A DNA stretch of 53,624 bases from Bacilli bacterium (lineage in GTDB: Bacteria > Bacillota_I > Bacilli_A > RFN20 > CAG-826): contig JAFVUY010000257.1 in the NCBI GenBank assembly GCA_017502465.1, positions 1-53,624 of the forward strand, given 5' to 3'. Made by a program: the position numbers and the translations under genes. Of the stretch, positions 39,973 through 50,000 are shown one piece after another (positions within the stretch are counted from its first letter, which is position 1; every line of letters starts with the position of its first letter). The notes under the pieces were generated by a model that was not told the DNA's origin, ran no database searches, and was given only the letters and a program-made list of their open reading frames with translations.

Positions 39973-42900
39973 TATTTGACCTCTTTAGAAATTGTTTCAA
40001 AAACAGCTACACTATTATCTACCTTAGCGAGCGAAATAATATTGTCTGCATACGGAGAAATATAACCAAATCTGGATGAAGGAACAGAAATAATTAATTG
40101 GATATTTAATTCTTTATAGAATTCCAACATCTGTTTAATTCTTTCGCCATCCATGTTGTTGAATGCTTCATCAAATACAACCAATGAGCATGGAGAATAT
40201 TTATTCTTTTCCGGTTGACTAACAACACTCTGGAATGCGCCAGCAATAAGAGCATAGAAAGGAGTTTGTGTTTCGCCGCCAGATTTTGAATCTTGGTTTT
40301 TACTATAGAACAATGTACCAACGTTGTTATTGATATTGATTTTAATGTCGTAGTTTAAATAATTACGATAATCTAATAATTCTTTTCTAAGTTTCTTAAA
40401 ATCATTATCATCTTCATTTGTTGATAAAACTTCAAAGACCTTCTTCATTATCTCTTGACTTTCAGCATCTAAATCTTCAGTTAAGATATTGTTCTCAACA
40501 GTATCTTGATTCGTTTCCATAGCAATGCGATATACTCCGGAAAGCAGCAAATCTTTGCTTCTCTGTGTGTAAAATTCAAAGACTTCATTATCAGTACCAA
40601 ATGGGTGTTTTTTTAGAACTCGATTGAGTTCGTTAATATCCATTTTGGCATTAGTAATGGCGTTTCTAATTTTTGAAATAAAGTGTTCGCGTAATTCTTG
40701 AACTGACCTTTCCTTAGCTTTTTCTACATCAGGTTCAAGTTTTGCTAATTCATCATTAACGATTTTGTTATATCTCTTAACAAATGATAGATAATTATCG
40801 ACATCTGGTTTTAATTCATTTGGATAAGAATGACAATAATCCAACATAGCTTTAGAAATAATTTGTTCATAATTCTTAATTTGAGCAGACGCGGTTCCTG
40901 AACGCTGGAAAGCCATCTCATATAATTTTTTACCTTCTAAATTCTCGGATAGTGAATTGATCATGTCTTCGATATCAGCATTCTTTCTAAGGCATAACGA
41001 AAATTTGCTATTGAATTCATCTGTTTTGTCTTTAATTTTTTCTACAGACGTCTTATTAGCATTGCTTCTCGCGCCGATATTCCTTTCAAGTTTCTTGTTC
41101 TCTTCGGTTAACTTATCGGCTTCAACTTTTTCTTTGAACGCCATTTTCTTATAATGAGCAATCGTCTCACTTCTGTTAAGAAGATCACCATTACCATCTA
41201 CAAGCTCTTTGATTCTATCTTCAAGTCCTTTTTCTTTTTTGAACAACGACACTTCTACTTCCCAAAAATTGTCATATTTAAGCAATTCCTTGATAGAAGA
41301 CTCTTCGATCCTTTGTCTTAAAATATTACATGTAGAAACAGTCTTATCAAACGTAGTTTTGTCGCCAGCAACTTTATTTCTCTCTTCTTTTGCTTTCACT
41401 AAACGAATTTTGATTGATTCCTGCCCAATATAAGATTTCAGTCCAGCCTCTTTGTTGACATGCTTTACTGTGTGACCATCAAAGTAGACGCCTTCTTTAG
41501 TAATAGCACGTTGACCTTCGATAAAATCATCAACAGATTCAACACAAATTATGTCATTCAAAAGGAATCTTAGATAATTTGTTGGTTCAGTTAATTCGAC
41601 ATATGTTTGTTTTGATTCATCGAATCTAACAGCTTGGACTTTGCTGGCTAGTGAATTTGGATTCAAATCTTGGCTTAAAGGTAATGATGTAATAACACCC
41701 ACACCAAAGTAATCTTTTAATTTTGGATTTCTTTCAAAGCATTCTTTAGCGATGTTAATAAAATCCTTCTTACCAATAAACAAATCAAATCTGCTTCTGT
41801 CTAAATATCCTTCAACAGCATATCTCCATTGTTCATCCTTAATTTCTAATAGGTTGCAGAACGGTAATATCTGTGGATTTGATATACCTTTCTTATTAAG
41901 AATTTCTTGTTTGATACTCTCGATTAAATGGTTTACATAAACTGGATAATCATATGATCCAGCATCTAGACTCTTAATTTCCTTATCTAGTTCGCGAAGA
42001 ACATCTTCGAGTTTCTTCGATTCGATACTCGCAACTTTCCAATCATCCTCGTTTTTATTGGATATGTCTTCAAGTCTTTCTTTATATTTAGATAAAACAT
42101 TTAAATACTCTTGGTAGTTTTTCTTATTAATAACATTAGATAGGTCTAAAGATGTGCCAAGTTTTTTTGCCAAAATGGACTCTTCGTTGATCGAAGATAT
42201 CCAAGACTCAATTTCCTTTTGTACTTTAGTAATTTCCTCTAAGCATTCTTTTTGAAGTTTCTTTGTTTCTTTAAGAGCATTGTATGCTTCATCTTCTTCT
42301 AGACGTTTTGCCTCTACTTCATAATTGAGTTTATCGGTATTATGTTTTTCAATAAGTTTTCCGTTTGATTTAATAACGGTTTCTGCCATTTCAATTTCAC
42401 GATTGTTAGTTTTGATTGATTCATTTTCCATTTGTATGGTTGATTTAATCATAAGTAAATCAAACGCATCTTTTTCTTTGAGAGCCAATTCATATTTATC
42501 TTTATAATTGAAAATCGGCTCAAGAAGTTCTTTTCTTCTTAATTCATTTTGGAGAATGACTTGTAGTTCTCTATAATCATCCATTGAACCTTTGATAGTT
42601 GTTAAATCAATAGATTGTTCTGGAAGTAAAAAATCAATAGCAAATCTATTGATATCATTAAGAGGTTCAAAAGACATCGCTTTAGTAAATAGTGTGTCAT
42701 ACTTTTTTGGAACACCTAAAGCATCTCTAACAGCTTTTGCTCTAGCCACATTGCTTGATCTTGGTTGCCCAACCCTAGCGATATTTAATCTCTGTGCTTG
42801 ACCTTCTCTATAAAGACTGTCAAAGCTTCTAACATTACCGCTTTCAGTAAAGAATAATGCGTCGTTCCATTTATCACCTTTAATTTCATAAAAGTCTACA

Positions 42901-43262
42901 GATGATAATTGATTGCTAACTAATTGGATAACACATCCTAAAATGTATGCCTTCCCTAAAAGTGTATCAAAATATTCTATAGCAACATGACCTATGATAT
43001 CGGTTTGTTCTCTTAAAAATTCTTTGTTTTCAACGCCGATTCTGGCCTTTAGATAGTTCTCAACAGTTCTGCCATGAGAAAGCGTATTAGCAGCCATATT
43101 AAATTTGCATGTACCACCGCTTTGTAAATAATGAATGGCATCAAGTATGGTCGATTTACCTGTACCGTTTTCACCAGTAATGACATTTATATCAGAGAAG
43201 TCAATTTCCTGATCTTCAAAGAAATGCCAATTAATCAATCTCAGTTTCTTTATCTTCTTCAT
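39972..43262 (-). CDS. jetC: Wadjet JetC, SMC/MukB-like ATPase
   Basis: 1096 residues. Walker A GENGTGKS (30-37) at the N-terminus. Long coiled coils fill about 240-420 and 640-930, broken by a hinge region near 430-600. The C-terminal ABC signature is SKSGGETQTPF and Walker B is LVVFDEAFNNMDGERI. It is the motor of the Wadjet complex, extruding DNA loops to recognise small circular DNA. The ATG has AAAGGAG 9 bases upstream, within the end of jetB (32-base overlap). Confidence 0.93.
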   Translation of the reverse strand: MKKIKKLRLINWHFFEDQEIDFSDINVITGENGTGKSTILDAIHYLQSGGTCKFNMAANTLSHGRTVENYLKARIGVENKEFLREQTDIIGHVAIEYFDTLLGKAYILGCVIQLVSNQLSSVDFYEIKGDKWNDALFFTESGNVRSFDSLYREGQAQRLNIARVGQPRSSNVARAKAVRDALGVPKKYDTLFTKAMSFEPLNDINRFAIDFLLPEQSIDLTTIKGSMDDYRELQVILQNELRRKELLEPIFNYKDKYELALKEKDAFDLLMIKSTIQMENESIKTNNREIEMAETVIKSNGKLIEKHNTDKLNYEVEAKRLEEDEAYNALKETKKLQKECLEEITKVQKEIESWISSINEESILAKKLGTSLDLSNVINKKNYQEYLNVLSKYKERLEDISNKNEDDWKVASIESKKLEDVLRELDKEIKSLDAGSYDYPVYVNHLIESIKQEILNKKGISNPQILPFCNLLEIKDEQWRYAVEGYLDRSRFDLFIGKKDFINIAKECFERNPKLKDYFGVGVITSLPLSQDLNPNSLASKVQAVRFDESKQTYVELTEPTNYLRFLLNDIICVESVDDFIEGQRAITKEGVYFDGHTVKHVNKEAGLKSYIGQESIKIRLVKAKEERNKVAGDKTTFDKTVSTCNILRQRIEESSIKELLKYDNFWEVEVSLFKKEKGLEDRIKELVDGNGDLLNRSETIAHYKKMAFKEKVEADKLTEENKKLERNIGARSNANKTSVEKIKDKTDEFNSKFSLCLRKNADIEDMINSLSENLEGKKLYEMAFQRSGTASAQIKNYEQIISKAMLDYCHSYPNELKPDVDNYLSFVKRYNKIVNDELAKLEPDVEKAKERSVQELREHFISKIRNAITNAKMDINELNRVLKKHPFGTDNEVFEFYTQRSKDLLLSGVYRIAMETNQDTVENNILTEDLDAESQEIMKKVFEVLSTNEDDNDFKKLRKELLDYRNYLNYDIKININNNVGTLFYSKNQDSKSGGETQTPFYALIAGAFQSVVSQPEKNKYSPCSLVVFDEAFNNMDGERIKQMLEFYKELNIQLIISVPSSRFGYISPYADNIISLAKVDNSVAVFETISKEVK

Positions 43263-43872
43263 TTGTTGACACTCCTTTATATTTAGTTATTCTTTCATTG
43301 AGTTCATCTAGACTAGTGGAATCCACTACCAAACTAATCGTTTTATAGATCACTATTGGTGTAGTTCCAACAGTAATATCACCATTGAAATCAATGAGTT
43401 TATATCTTCTCAGTGCTTTTAATACGTTTCTAAATTCAACACTTCTTCCATCAAAAGAATTATAAATATCGGTTTTAGTAATTTCTGACGCTATATGATT
43501 CACTGTGGTTGAGATTTGTGAATTGATTGATGCTTTTCTACTTTCATCATAAGCGATAGATCTAAGTACTAAAGTTGTAACTGTTTCAAGCTTATTAAGT
43601 TTAACTCTATTACTGTCTAATTCGGTTTTGATGAATATAATGCCTTTTTCAGCATCGTGATTAAGGGCAAAGTCCATAATTGCAAAATATGGTCTAAGGG
43701 AAGGAATTAAATCTTTTGCATTGGAGTAATCTTTGCGTTCGTTTTCTTTTTCTCGAACAATAAATGTTTCATCTAAAAGCTTCAAAGAAATCTTTGTGAA
43801 AATTTCCCTTTCTGAATCTTTTAGTTTTCCATATTCTTCGTTAAATTGTTTTAACGCTTCGCTTTTTGTCAT
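43231..43872 (-). CDS. jetB: Wadjet JetB (MukE-like, DUF4194)
   Basis: 213 residues, mostly helical with a winged-helix pattern (EITKTDIYNSFDGRSVEFRNVLKALRRYKLIDFNGD). Small size, place between jetA and jetC and overlap with both neighbours (2-base gap to jetA, 32-base overlap with jetC) fit the kite-type subunit JetB. DUF4194 similarity is judged from pattern and context. It bridges JetA to the JetC heads. Confidence 0.85.
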   Translation of the reverse strand: MTKSEALKQFNEEYGKLKDSEREIFTKISLKLLDETFIVREKENERKDYSNAKDLIPSLRPYFAIMDFALNHDAEKGIIFIKTELDSNRVKLNKLETVTTLVLRSIAYDESRKASINSQISTTVNHIASEITKTDIYNSFDGRSVEFRNVLKALRRYKLIDFNGDITVGTTPIVIYKTISLVVDSTSLDELNERITKYKGVSTNEEDKETEID

Positions 43873-43874
43873 TT

Positions 43875-45293
43875 TTAATTCTCCTTCCTTCGAATTATCT
43901 CATAATTATCTACAATGTATTTCAAACAATCAAATGTTTGATTCTTCAGTTTGTTCACCGTATAGCTCGAACTACTGTTTGTGCTATATACCGGGATGAG
44001 CATCATCTTAATGAAGTCTTCAATGTTATCGACATGTAATTCATTTGCTAACAATTTATCTCTCTCACCGAGTTGTTCAAGAACGAACTTATTAACGGAT
44101 TGAAATGAATACATTTCCCTTTGTTTTATTAACTCTTCAGCCTTAGCTAAAGCTTCAGGATTAATCTCGTGCTTGATAAATGGTGTTTCTTTAGGAGCAA
44201 TCTTTGACAATGCCCTTGCAGTGAATAGAGACTTATTATCTGTTTGATCAAATGAATAAAAGTCAAAATCAGTTTCAAACTCATCTTCTAAGGCAGATTG
44301 TTTAATCACCTTTAAAAGATTATTAATATCGCCTTTGATATCTCTTTCGTTATTAAGTCTGAAATTGATTCTGTCTACTGAACTTGACGTATATGAGTAG
44401 TTTCTAGCTGCAATATCTGATATTGATTGCTCAATTGTTTCTATTTGAAACAACACTTTCTCATAGACTTGTTCGATGTATCTTTTTGCTTTAAGTCTTT
44501 CTGATTCGTCTTCAACTTTTAAACCTTTAGTCTTGCAGTAATCGTCGATTACCTGATTCATGGTTTCGTCAATTTGCAAATCATAAATTTTGTTTGTAAT
44601 AGCTAACGAATACTTGTTTGGATTATTCTTTGTATACAAATTGTGAAAGGAAATATATGCAGAAAGCTTTTGATAATCGATGGTGAGCCTTTTTAGAATT
44701 TCTCTTTCGTCTAATGATGAATCAGACATTGCTTTGTCAACAAAACGTTTAATCTTTGAGTTGATTGAAAGAATAGATTTTTCCAAATCCTTTGAAGCGA
44801 TTTCAATGCTTTCCACTGATGTTGTGGCGTTCTTATAATCAAAATCTCTTATATTTCTATAAAGCGAGAGCAAAGCAGTCGACTGTTCTTTAGCGTCTGT
44901 CTCTTCTTGAATTAGTTTCATCAATGAATCAAAAATTTCTAAGTACGCGTCTGTCCTAGAAACAATGTCGATAAAATCTTGGTTTCTATCCCTATCGAGC
45001 CACCCTCTCTTTTCTAGGTAAGTGATAAAAATGTTTGCCTTTTGATTGTGTTGGTTTGTTCCCCCATATACTTCATATGTTTCTTCATCGCCAATGTCAT
45101 CGCCCACGTCCTCAATATGCATTACTTTTATCTGTTCTGCGATATAATCTATCAATCTTTTGCGTTCAACAGTAACCTGAGAACCAAAGAAATGTGATAT
45201 TTCTGTAATCAACAAAAAATTGGATACTCTGTTCCTACCAGATAATACCCCGAAGAAATTTGGATTAATGATATCAAATAAATTGGTTGCCAT
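43875..45293 (-). CDS. jetA: Wadjet JetA (MukF-like kleisin)
   Basis: 472 residues. It begins FDIINPNFFGVLSGRNRVSN, typical of the JetA family once called DUF5716. A winged-helix N-terminus leads to long helices (about 130-330), as expected for a kleisin that joins JetB and JetC. It differs from the DUF3375 JetA of type I systems, so this looks like another Wadjet subtype; the subtype number is from memory and should be checked. It starts 42 bases after the MazG-like gene, with only a weak ribosome site (TTAAGAAAT). Confidence 0.85.
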   Translation of the reverse strand: MATNLFDIINPNFFGVLSGRNRVSNFLLITEISHFFGSQVTVERKRLIDYIAEQIKVMHIEDVGDDIGDEETYEVYGGTNQHNQKANIFITYLEKRGWLDRDRNQDFIDIVSRTDAYLEIFDSLMKLIQEETDAKEQSTALLSLYRNIRDFDYKNATTSVESIEIASKDLEKSILSINSKIKRFVDKAMSDSSLDEREILKRLTIDYQKLSAYISFHNLYTKNNPNKYSLAITNKIYDLQIDETMNQVIDDYCKTKGLKVEDESERLKAKRYIEQVYEKVLFQIETIEQSISDIAARNYSYTSSSVDRINFRLNNERDIKGDINNLLKVIKQSALEDEFETDFDFYSFDQTDNKSLFTARALSKIAPKETPFIKHEINPEALAKAEELIKQREMYSFQSVNKFVLEQLGERDKLLANELHVDNIEDFIKMMLIPVYSTNSSSSYTVNKLKNQTFDCLKYIVDNYEIIRRKEN

Positions 45294-45335
45294 ATTTCTT
45301 AAAATATAAATATATTATTTACATATATGAATGAA

Positions 45336-45656
45336 TCATAGTTTGTTATATTTATTTGCTTTTCCCTTAGCTTTGCTAACTGGATACTTCCTTTCGTTTT
45401 GTTCCATCTTAGCGTTCACTATATCATCTTCATCAAGGCCAAGCTTGTCCAGCATATTTCTGCAATAAACAAGAACGTCAGCAAGTTCTTCTTTCACTTC
45501 ATTAATATCAAAATGTTCCTCGTCCCACTGAAAGCATTCCAAAAGTTCGTTTGCTTCAATAGAAATGGATTTAGCTAAATTAGCAGGGGAATGAAATTGA
45601 TCCCAGTCTCTATCTTCGGTGAATTTTCTTATACGTTGTATTGTTTCTGGTTTCAT
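45336..45656 (-). CDS. MazG-like nucleotide pyrophosphohydrolase
   Basis: 106 residues, a single MazG-type domain with the magnesium motif EANELLECFQW...EVKEELADVLVYC (E-x2-E, then E-x2-D). Length and NLAKSISIEANELLE fit the all-alpha NTP-PPase group related to dCTPases. It would hydrolyse (d)NTPs to NMP and PPi; the nucleotide is unknown. It starts 2 bases after the DUF2075 gene, with GGAGAA in that gene's end, and is followed by jetA. In a defence operon it could deplete or sanitise nucleotides; that is inference. Confidence 0.85.
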   Translation of the reverse strand: MKPETIQRIRKFTEDRDWDQFHSPANLAKSISIEANELLECFQWDEEHFDINEVKEELADVLVYCRNMLDKLGLDEDDIVNAKMEQNERKYPVSKAKGKANKYNKL

Positions 45657-45657
45657 A

Positions 45658-47547
45658 TTACTTATTCTCCAATTTCTTTTTCATCTCTTTGGCCTTGTTT
45701 AGCTTCTCTCTGAGATAGTTTGCTAAAGCTTTATCTTCACAATATACATAGCAACCGTATTTGCCTCTGGAAAGAAGCGTTTTATAGGTATTCCTAATGA
45801 TTTTGTCACCAAGTTTATCCCTGGTTTCTTCATCGACATATCTAGGCCATTTAACAGTAGCGTCAGATTTCGCTCTTTTTGTTCTATCAGCAATAACCTT
45901 GCCATTTTCATAACGTAAATCTTGGCCAATGATGATTCCGACATAATCAAATTCAAGACCTTGCGTTGAATGAATGCATCCAACTTGTTCGAATGAGTCT
46001 TCATCAAAGGCAAAAGTATCAGTTGTAAAGTTCCATTGAGCTTTAAAACCATTTTCTAGATAAATATCGTATTTTGTTTTATCTTTTTGACTATTCCAAG
46101 GATAACAATAACCCGCTATCATACGAGCTTTATTTTTGTTGTTCTTTTTTCTAAGAGCCTCTTTCATATCGTTAGGATCGTCAAAAATTTCAATATCATA
46201 ATCTAAGTCAAAATAGTTATAGTTGGCGGTTTCTCTTATTTGAAGAACGCTATCTAAGAATGCAAGATATCCATCTGATCCATTACATCTAAACTGAGAC
46301 TTTAATTCTAATGATTTGCCGTCATGAACCTTGCTACCCAATTCTCTTGCCCATTTTTTAATCTCAGCAATTGAACCAATATCAGTTGAAGCAATTACTT
46401 GATCTTCATCGATGAAGAAAACACTAATTTTTGCAGCATTTATTATTTCTTTAACTTGGTTTTCACCTAAATTATGAAACATACCAGATTTTTCATTTAA
46501 TCGATGGGCTTCATCGCATAACAAACAATCAAAAGTATTTCTCGGTGTATTTACAAAATTACCCGAACCTTTAAACAATCCTTTTAAATATGATTTATCA
46601 TATTTGCCACGGACCAACGATTCCGAGAAAGCTCTACGAGGAGCGCCATTTTTTGAAACATAGTTAGCGGTGTATCCATTATTAATAATTTTGGCTAATA
46701 AGTTGACTGCAATAACGCTTTTTCCAGTACCTGGTCCACCTTTAACTATCACGGTGTGCTTTTCATCTTTGCCAATGGCGTTTTCAACCAATTTCAAGAT
46801 TGTAGAATATGCCACTAATTGTTCGTCAATCATTTCAAATTCTTTGTTACCATTTAAAATACTTCCTACAGCATCTTGTAATGCCTTTGATGGTTTTAAT
46901 TTCCCGTGATCGATAATGTCATAAAGTTTTTTGTTTGATGGTTGAGCTACATATTTTGCAATGAAGTTTTGAAGGGCTGCACCATCCTCCATCAAAAAGA
47001 CAGGAGCGGATTCGATTGCTTCATTATATTTTGGATGAAGTATTTCGTTTCTATATTGATTCTCATAGTTATGAAGATAAGCGCATGGTATTAAATTAAT
47101 TTTATTAATAGCGACATCTTCATTAAAATTCTCAATTAGTTTTGCATAAGCATAAGCTTGCTGAGATGGGTGGGCTACTTCTCTATCTTCCCCTCCAGTG
47201 AATGCAATAACAACATTTTCTCTAGATGTTGCAGTGCATTTATCCCATTGTTTCAATTCAACGATAACAACATTGTCTGAAATACCGTTGTTACCCGCTA
47301 TCATGAAATCAACACGTTTAGAAGTTAGGGGTATTTGAAATTCAATAGCCACTTCAACATCGTCACTAATTCTGTTATCAGTCAATATATTTGCCATTCT
47401 TGGAAGAGAGTTTCTCCAAGATGCATATTCAGCGTAGTGTTCTTTGGGAATACCAAGTTCTTTGAAAAGATGATCAATTTTAGAACTGATCAAGCCATTT
47501 ATAACATCTCTTCTAAATGAAGTATTTGTCCCTTGATAAACTATCAT
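45658..47547 (-). CDS. DUF2075 helicase-like NTPase with N-terminal nuclease-like domain
   Basis: 629 residues. The N-terminal nuclease-like site is KRVDFMIAG...VVIVELKQW (Asp80, Glu97, Lys99). The motor has Walker A GGPGTGKS (270-277), LLCDEAHRLNEKSG, VFFIDEDQ, LKSQFRCNGSDGY, HSTQGLEFDYVGIIIG and LLSRGKYGCYVY, the superfamily-1 series used by DUF2075 proteins. Probably a DNA or RNA translocase linked to a nuclease. It is the first gene of a tight run with the MazG-like gene and Wadjet. Its pair at 36693 has the same architecture, so two such enzymes bracket the Wadjet genes. Confidence 0.85.
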   Translation of the reverse strand: MIVYQGTNTSFRRDVINGLISSKIDHLFKELGIPKEHYAEYASWRNSLPRMANILTDNRISDDVEVAIEFQIPLTSKRVDFMIAGNNGISDNVVIVELKQWDKCTATSRENVVIAFTGGEDREVAHPSQQAYAYAKLIENFNEDVAINKINLIPCAYLHNYENQYRNEILHPKYNEAIESAPVFLMEDGAALQNFIAKYVAQPSNKKLYDIIDHGKLKPSKALQDAVGSILNGNKEFEMIDEQLVAYSTILKLVENAIGKDEKHTVIVKGGPGTGKSVIAVNLLAKIINNGYTANYVSKNGAPRRAFSESLVRGKYDKSYLKGLFKGSGNFVNTPRNTFDCLLCDEAHRLNEKSGMFHNLGENQVKEIINAAKISVFFIDEDQVIASTDIGSIAEIKKWARELGSKVHDGKSLELKSQFRCNGSDGYLAFLDSVLQIRETANYNYFDLDYDIEIFDDPNDMKEALRKKNNKNKARMIAGYCYPWNSQKDKTKYDIYLENGFKAQWNFTTDTFAFDEDSFEQVGCIHSTQGLEFDYVGIIIGQDLRYENGKVIADRTKRAKSDATVKWPRYVDEETRDKLGDKIIRNTYKTLLSRGKYGCYVYCEDKALANYLREKLNKAKEMKKKLENK

Positions 47548-47838
47548 CCAAAACCCAACTTTAAAAAAATTATAGCACTTACGGTGATCGTTTGCACGAT
47601 AATGTGCGCCATCGCATTAAACGATATTGGGTCAATAATATAAAGGAAGTTATTTGCTTTAGACCATACACAATAGCAGCAAGAGACCCTCAATACCGCA
47701 GCACATTATTTGATTGGGTTCGTTCAAAATGATCTTGCCTGCTATGGCAATAATCTTTTTACCAATGAGACCGCATGAATGCGAATTAGTGTTTGCTTAG
47801 CAAACAACTCCTAATATTCAAAATAATTATTTTCGAAA
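47548..47838. other. Intergenic region with decayed coding sequence
   Basis: No intact gene. On the plus strand, short protein-like stretches (for example ARDPQYRSTLFDWVRSK, about 47671-47731) are broken by stops and frame changes. ATCGTTTGCACGAT (47587-47600) is a hairpin that recurs with one change at 50045-50058. A 15-bp palindrome GTTTGCTTAGCAAAC lies near 47792-47806, possibly a weak terminator. Confidence 0.35.
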
Positions 47839-49758
47839 TCAATCCAAATATTCCCAGTGATAGAACCTTTTGCTTCCTACTCTAACAATATGTTTTTTCT
47901 TTTCTAGAGTCTTTATTATATTTTTTATTGTTTTCAAAGAACAATTCTTGAATGCTTGTTCTAAATCTCTGTATTGGCAATTTGGATTATTCTTGATGAA
48001 TTGAAAAAACGCATCTTCCTCATAAGTTAATTTACAAATCATCTTTGTATATTCTTCTTTAGAATACTCATTAAGTTCTATTTTCGAAATATTGATCCTG
48101 CAATATTGTGGCAAATCACCAAAGCCTCCACCGATGTTTATGTGTAAATAGTAGGTTTCTCTTGCTTTTGCTTGGTAAAACAATTGATATGCAATCTTGC
48201 TATCAAGATAACCGAGTTTATTAACTGCCGGAGAAACTGTTTTAATTTCCATTACTGCGGTTTCACTAGATAAATCGCACAATGCCAAAACTTTTTTGTT
48301 CTCGGAAAGAACCAACTCTTGACTAAGTATTTTTTCATTAACAAAAATGTTGTTTTTAATAAACTTGAGTGTTGATTTGAGTTCATCTTTTATTATTAGA
48401 GCGACATAATTTACCTCTTTTATATATTCTTTGTCTTTATCATCTAAAGCCTCAACAAGACCGTCTTTATTTGTTACAATTGGGATTTCTTGAATATTGG
48501 TTTCAATAGTGGCAATTTTTTCTAATTGCATTTTATTTTTATATAGAAAGAGATAGTTGTTTTGTTCGACCGCGCCCAAACTAGCAAAGATTATGTTTTC
48601 TAAAGAAATGCCAGTAATGTTCGTGTCAAATCTTTTAATTTTTTTAAGTGTTTTTTTAGATACTTCATGACAGAAAACAGGTTTGACCACACCCAAAACA
48701 TATCTAATAGGAATGTCAGTGTATTGATAAATTTTAGGATTGTTCAGCAAAACGGTGATCGGAACCACATAATTTTCATTAAATTTGAAGTAGCTATTAC
48801 CAATCCTAATTGGCTTATACTCTATAAATTTTTCAAACAGCTTCCATTCAAGCAAACAATCGTTTATACCAGAGTGAACCTCTTCCACACCTTCTATTTT
48901 AAATAGCTTGCACATATTATCTTTGCTAGCGCTTCCTGCTAGCTCAAACACACCTGATGGAATATGTCTTTTAATATTCTCAAACTTCAAATTTTCAAAA
49001 CCAGTTAATCCATGTCTTTGAAAATAGTTTTGAACAAATGAAGAATCAAAATCGTCCGGACCATACACTAAAAGTGTTTTATTATTTAAATCAAAAAAAT
49101 CAACTATTTTATTAGCCTCTTCTTGGTTAATATGTACTCTACTTCTTAAAACGAAATCGCTTATCCCGTTTATATGAGTTGTCTTAACGGAAGGTTGCAT
49201 ATCTAAGGGTAGAAATCTGTTGTAACACACTTTTTTATAAGGATCATAAATAGATATTGAAAGCAAATCGTCTTTCTTTTTACTTAGTCCGTTTGTTTCG
49301 ACATCTAAAACAACATAGTTCTTTGCGAAATCATTATTTGATTCATATTCAACATCAATTAATGATTTTTGAAAGCAATCCCCGCTTTCTGCTGGTGAAT
49401 ATGGTTTATATTCCGGAATTTTTAGAATTGCTTTCTTATACTTTCTGAGAGCGTTTTTGACTTTATTATCATTCGGATTATTCTCTAATTGCTTTTTATA
49501 TTTTGCGATTCTTTTGTTTATTGCCTCATATTCTGTTTTCCCGTCTCGCAAGGCTATAACAAAATAATCAAACCTGTCATCAATATCCATTCCAAAATTA
49601 GTAAAAACGGTTTTATATTTTACAATTATTCCAAAACTCTCAGTCATGTAATACTCTGCGTTTTCATTAATGCTATATTGTATAGAAAAAGAATCAGTGA
49701 TTTTAATATAATCATCAAGACTTATATACTTAACTCTAGAATCAGAAAACAACTTCAT
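47839..49758 (-). CDS. DEDDh exonuclease fused to PD-(D/E)XK-like domain and winged helix
   Basis: 639 residues. Residues 148-312 are a DnaQ-type 3'-5' exonuclease: YVVLDVETNG (Asp152, Glu154), VYGPDDFDSSFV (Asp238), VHSGINDCLL (His295, Asp300), all five DEDDh residues. Around 490-540, CDLSSETAVMEIKTVSP (Asp495, Glu504, Lys506) followed by AYQLFYQAKARETYYLHI looks like a PD-(D/E)XK nuclease. The last 65 residues form a winged helix (CQYRDLEQAFKNCSLKTIKN). The first 145 residues include a basic coiled segment. I do not recognise the full architecture. It is separated from the DUF2075 gene by 290 bases and lies on the same strand. Confidence 0.75.
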   Translation of the reverse strand: MKLFSDSRVKYISLDDYIKITDSFSIQYSINENAEYYMTESFGIIVKYKTVFTNFGMDIDDRFDYFVIALRDGKTEYEAINKRIAKYKKQLENNPNDNKVKNALRKYKKAILKIPEYKPYSPAESGDCFQKSLIDVEYESNNDFAKNYVVLDVETNGLSKKKDDLLSISIYDPYKKVCYNRFLPLDMQPSVKTTHINGISDFVLRSRVHINQEEANKIVDFFDLNNKTLLVYGPDDFDSSFVQNYFQRHGLTGFENLKFENIKRHIPSGVFELAGSASKDNMCKLFKIEGVEEVHSGINDCLLEWKLFEKFIEYKPIRIGNSYFKFNENYVVPITVLLNNPKIYQYTDIPIRYVLGVVKPVFCHEVSKKTLKKIKRFDTNITGISLENIIFASLGAVEQNNYLFLYKNKMQLEKIATIETNIQEIPIVTNKDGLVEALDDKDKEYIKEVNYVALIIKDELKSTLKFIKNNIFVNEKILSQELVLSENKKVLALCDLSSETAVMEIKTVSPAVNKLGYLDSKIAYQLFYQAKARETYYLHINIGGGFGDLPQYCRINISKIELNEYSKEEYTKMICKLTYEEDAFFQFIKNNPNCQYRDLEQAFKNCSLKTIKNIIKTLEKKKHIVRVGSKRFYHWEYLD

Positions 49759-49885
49759 AGATAAATTATAATTTATTTTTCATGGCGAATTCATTGTTTT
49801 TTGTTTATACCAGGAAAATCCTTTTTGTATTAATTTTTCAGTTAAATCAGACAATAAATTTTGTTTAATTTCTTTATTAATATAA

Positions 49886-50000
49886 TTAAAAAGTATGTGC
49901 TAAACCATACTCGTCTCGAGACATTGATTTCTCCTTTCATATTCAAGCGTTGGTCCGCATGAATATTGTAAGGAGATTTTATTATTTGGGCAAAACTACA
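49886..50000 (-). mobile_element. Second IS200/IS605 left-end remnant
   Basis: ATG 49924, with an excellent ribosome site (AAAGGAG), reads MSRDEYGLAHTF then TAA (49888-49886). GLAHT directly precedes the conserved WxCKYH block in IS200-type TnpA, and the upstream leader has an AAAACT/AGTTTT hairpin (about 50004-50019) as in such left ends. All of the transposase proper is gone. The rest of 49759-50119 shows no gene. Confidence 0.5.

Noticed and set aside
47548..47838. A plus-strand gene between the two nuclease genes
   Set aside because: All frames are broken by stops within about 30 codons and no start with a ribosome site is present.
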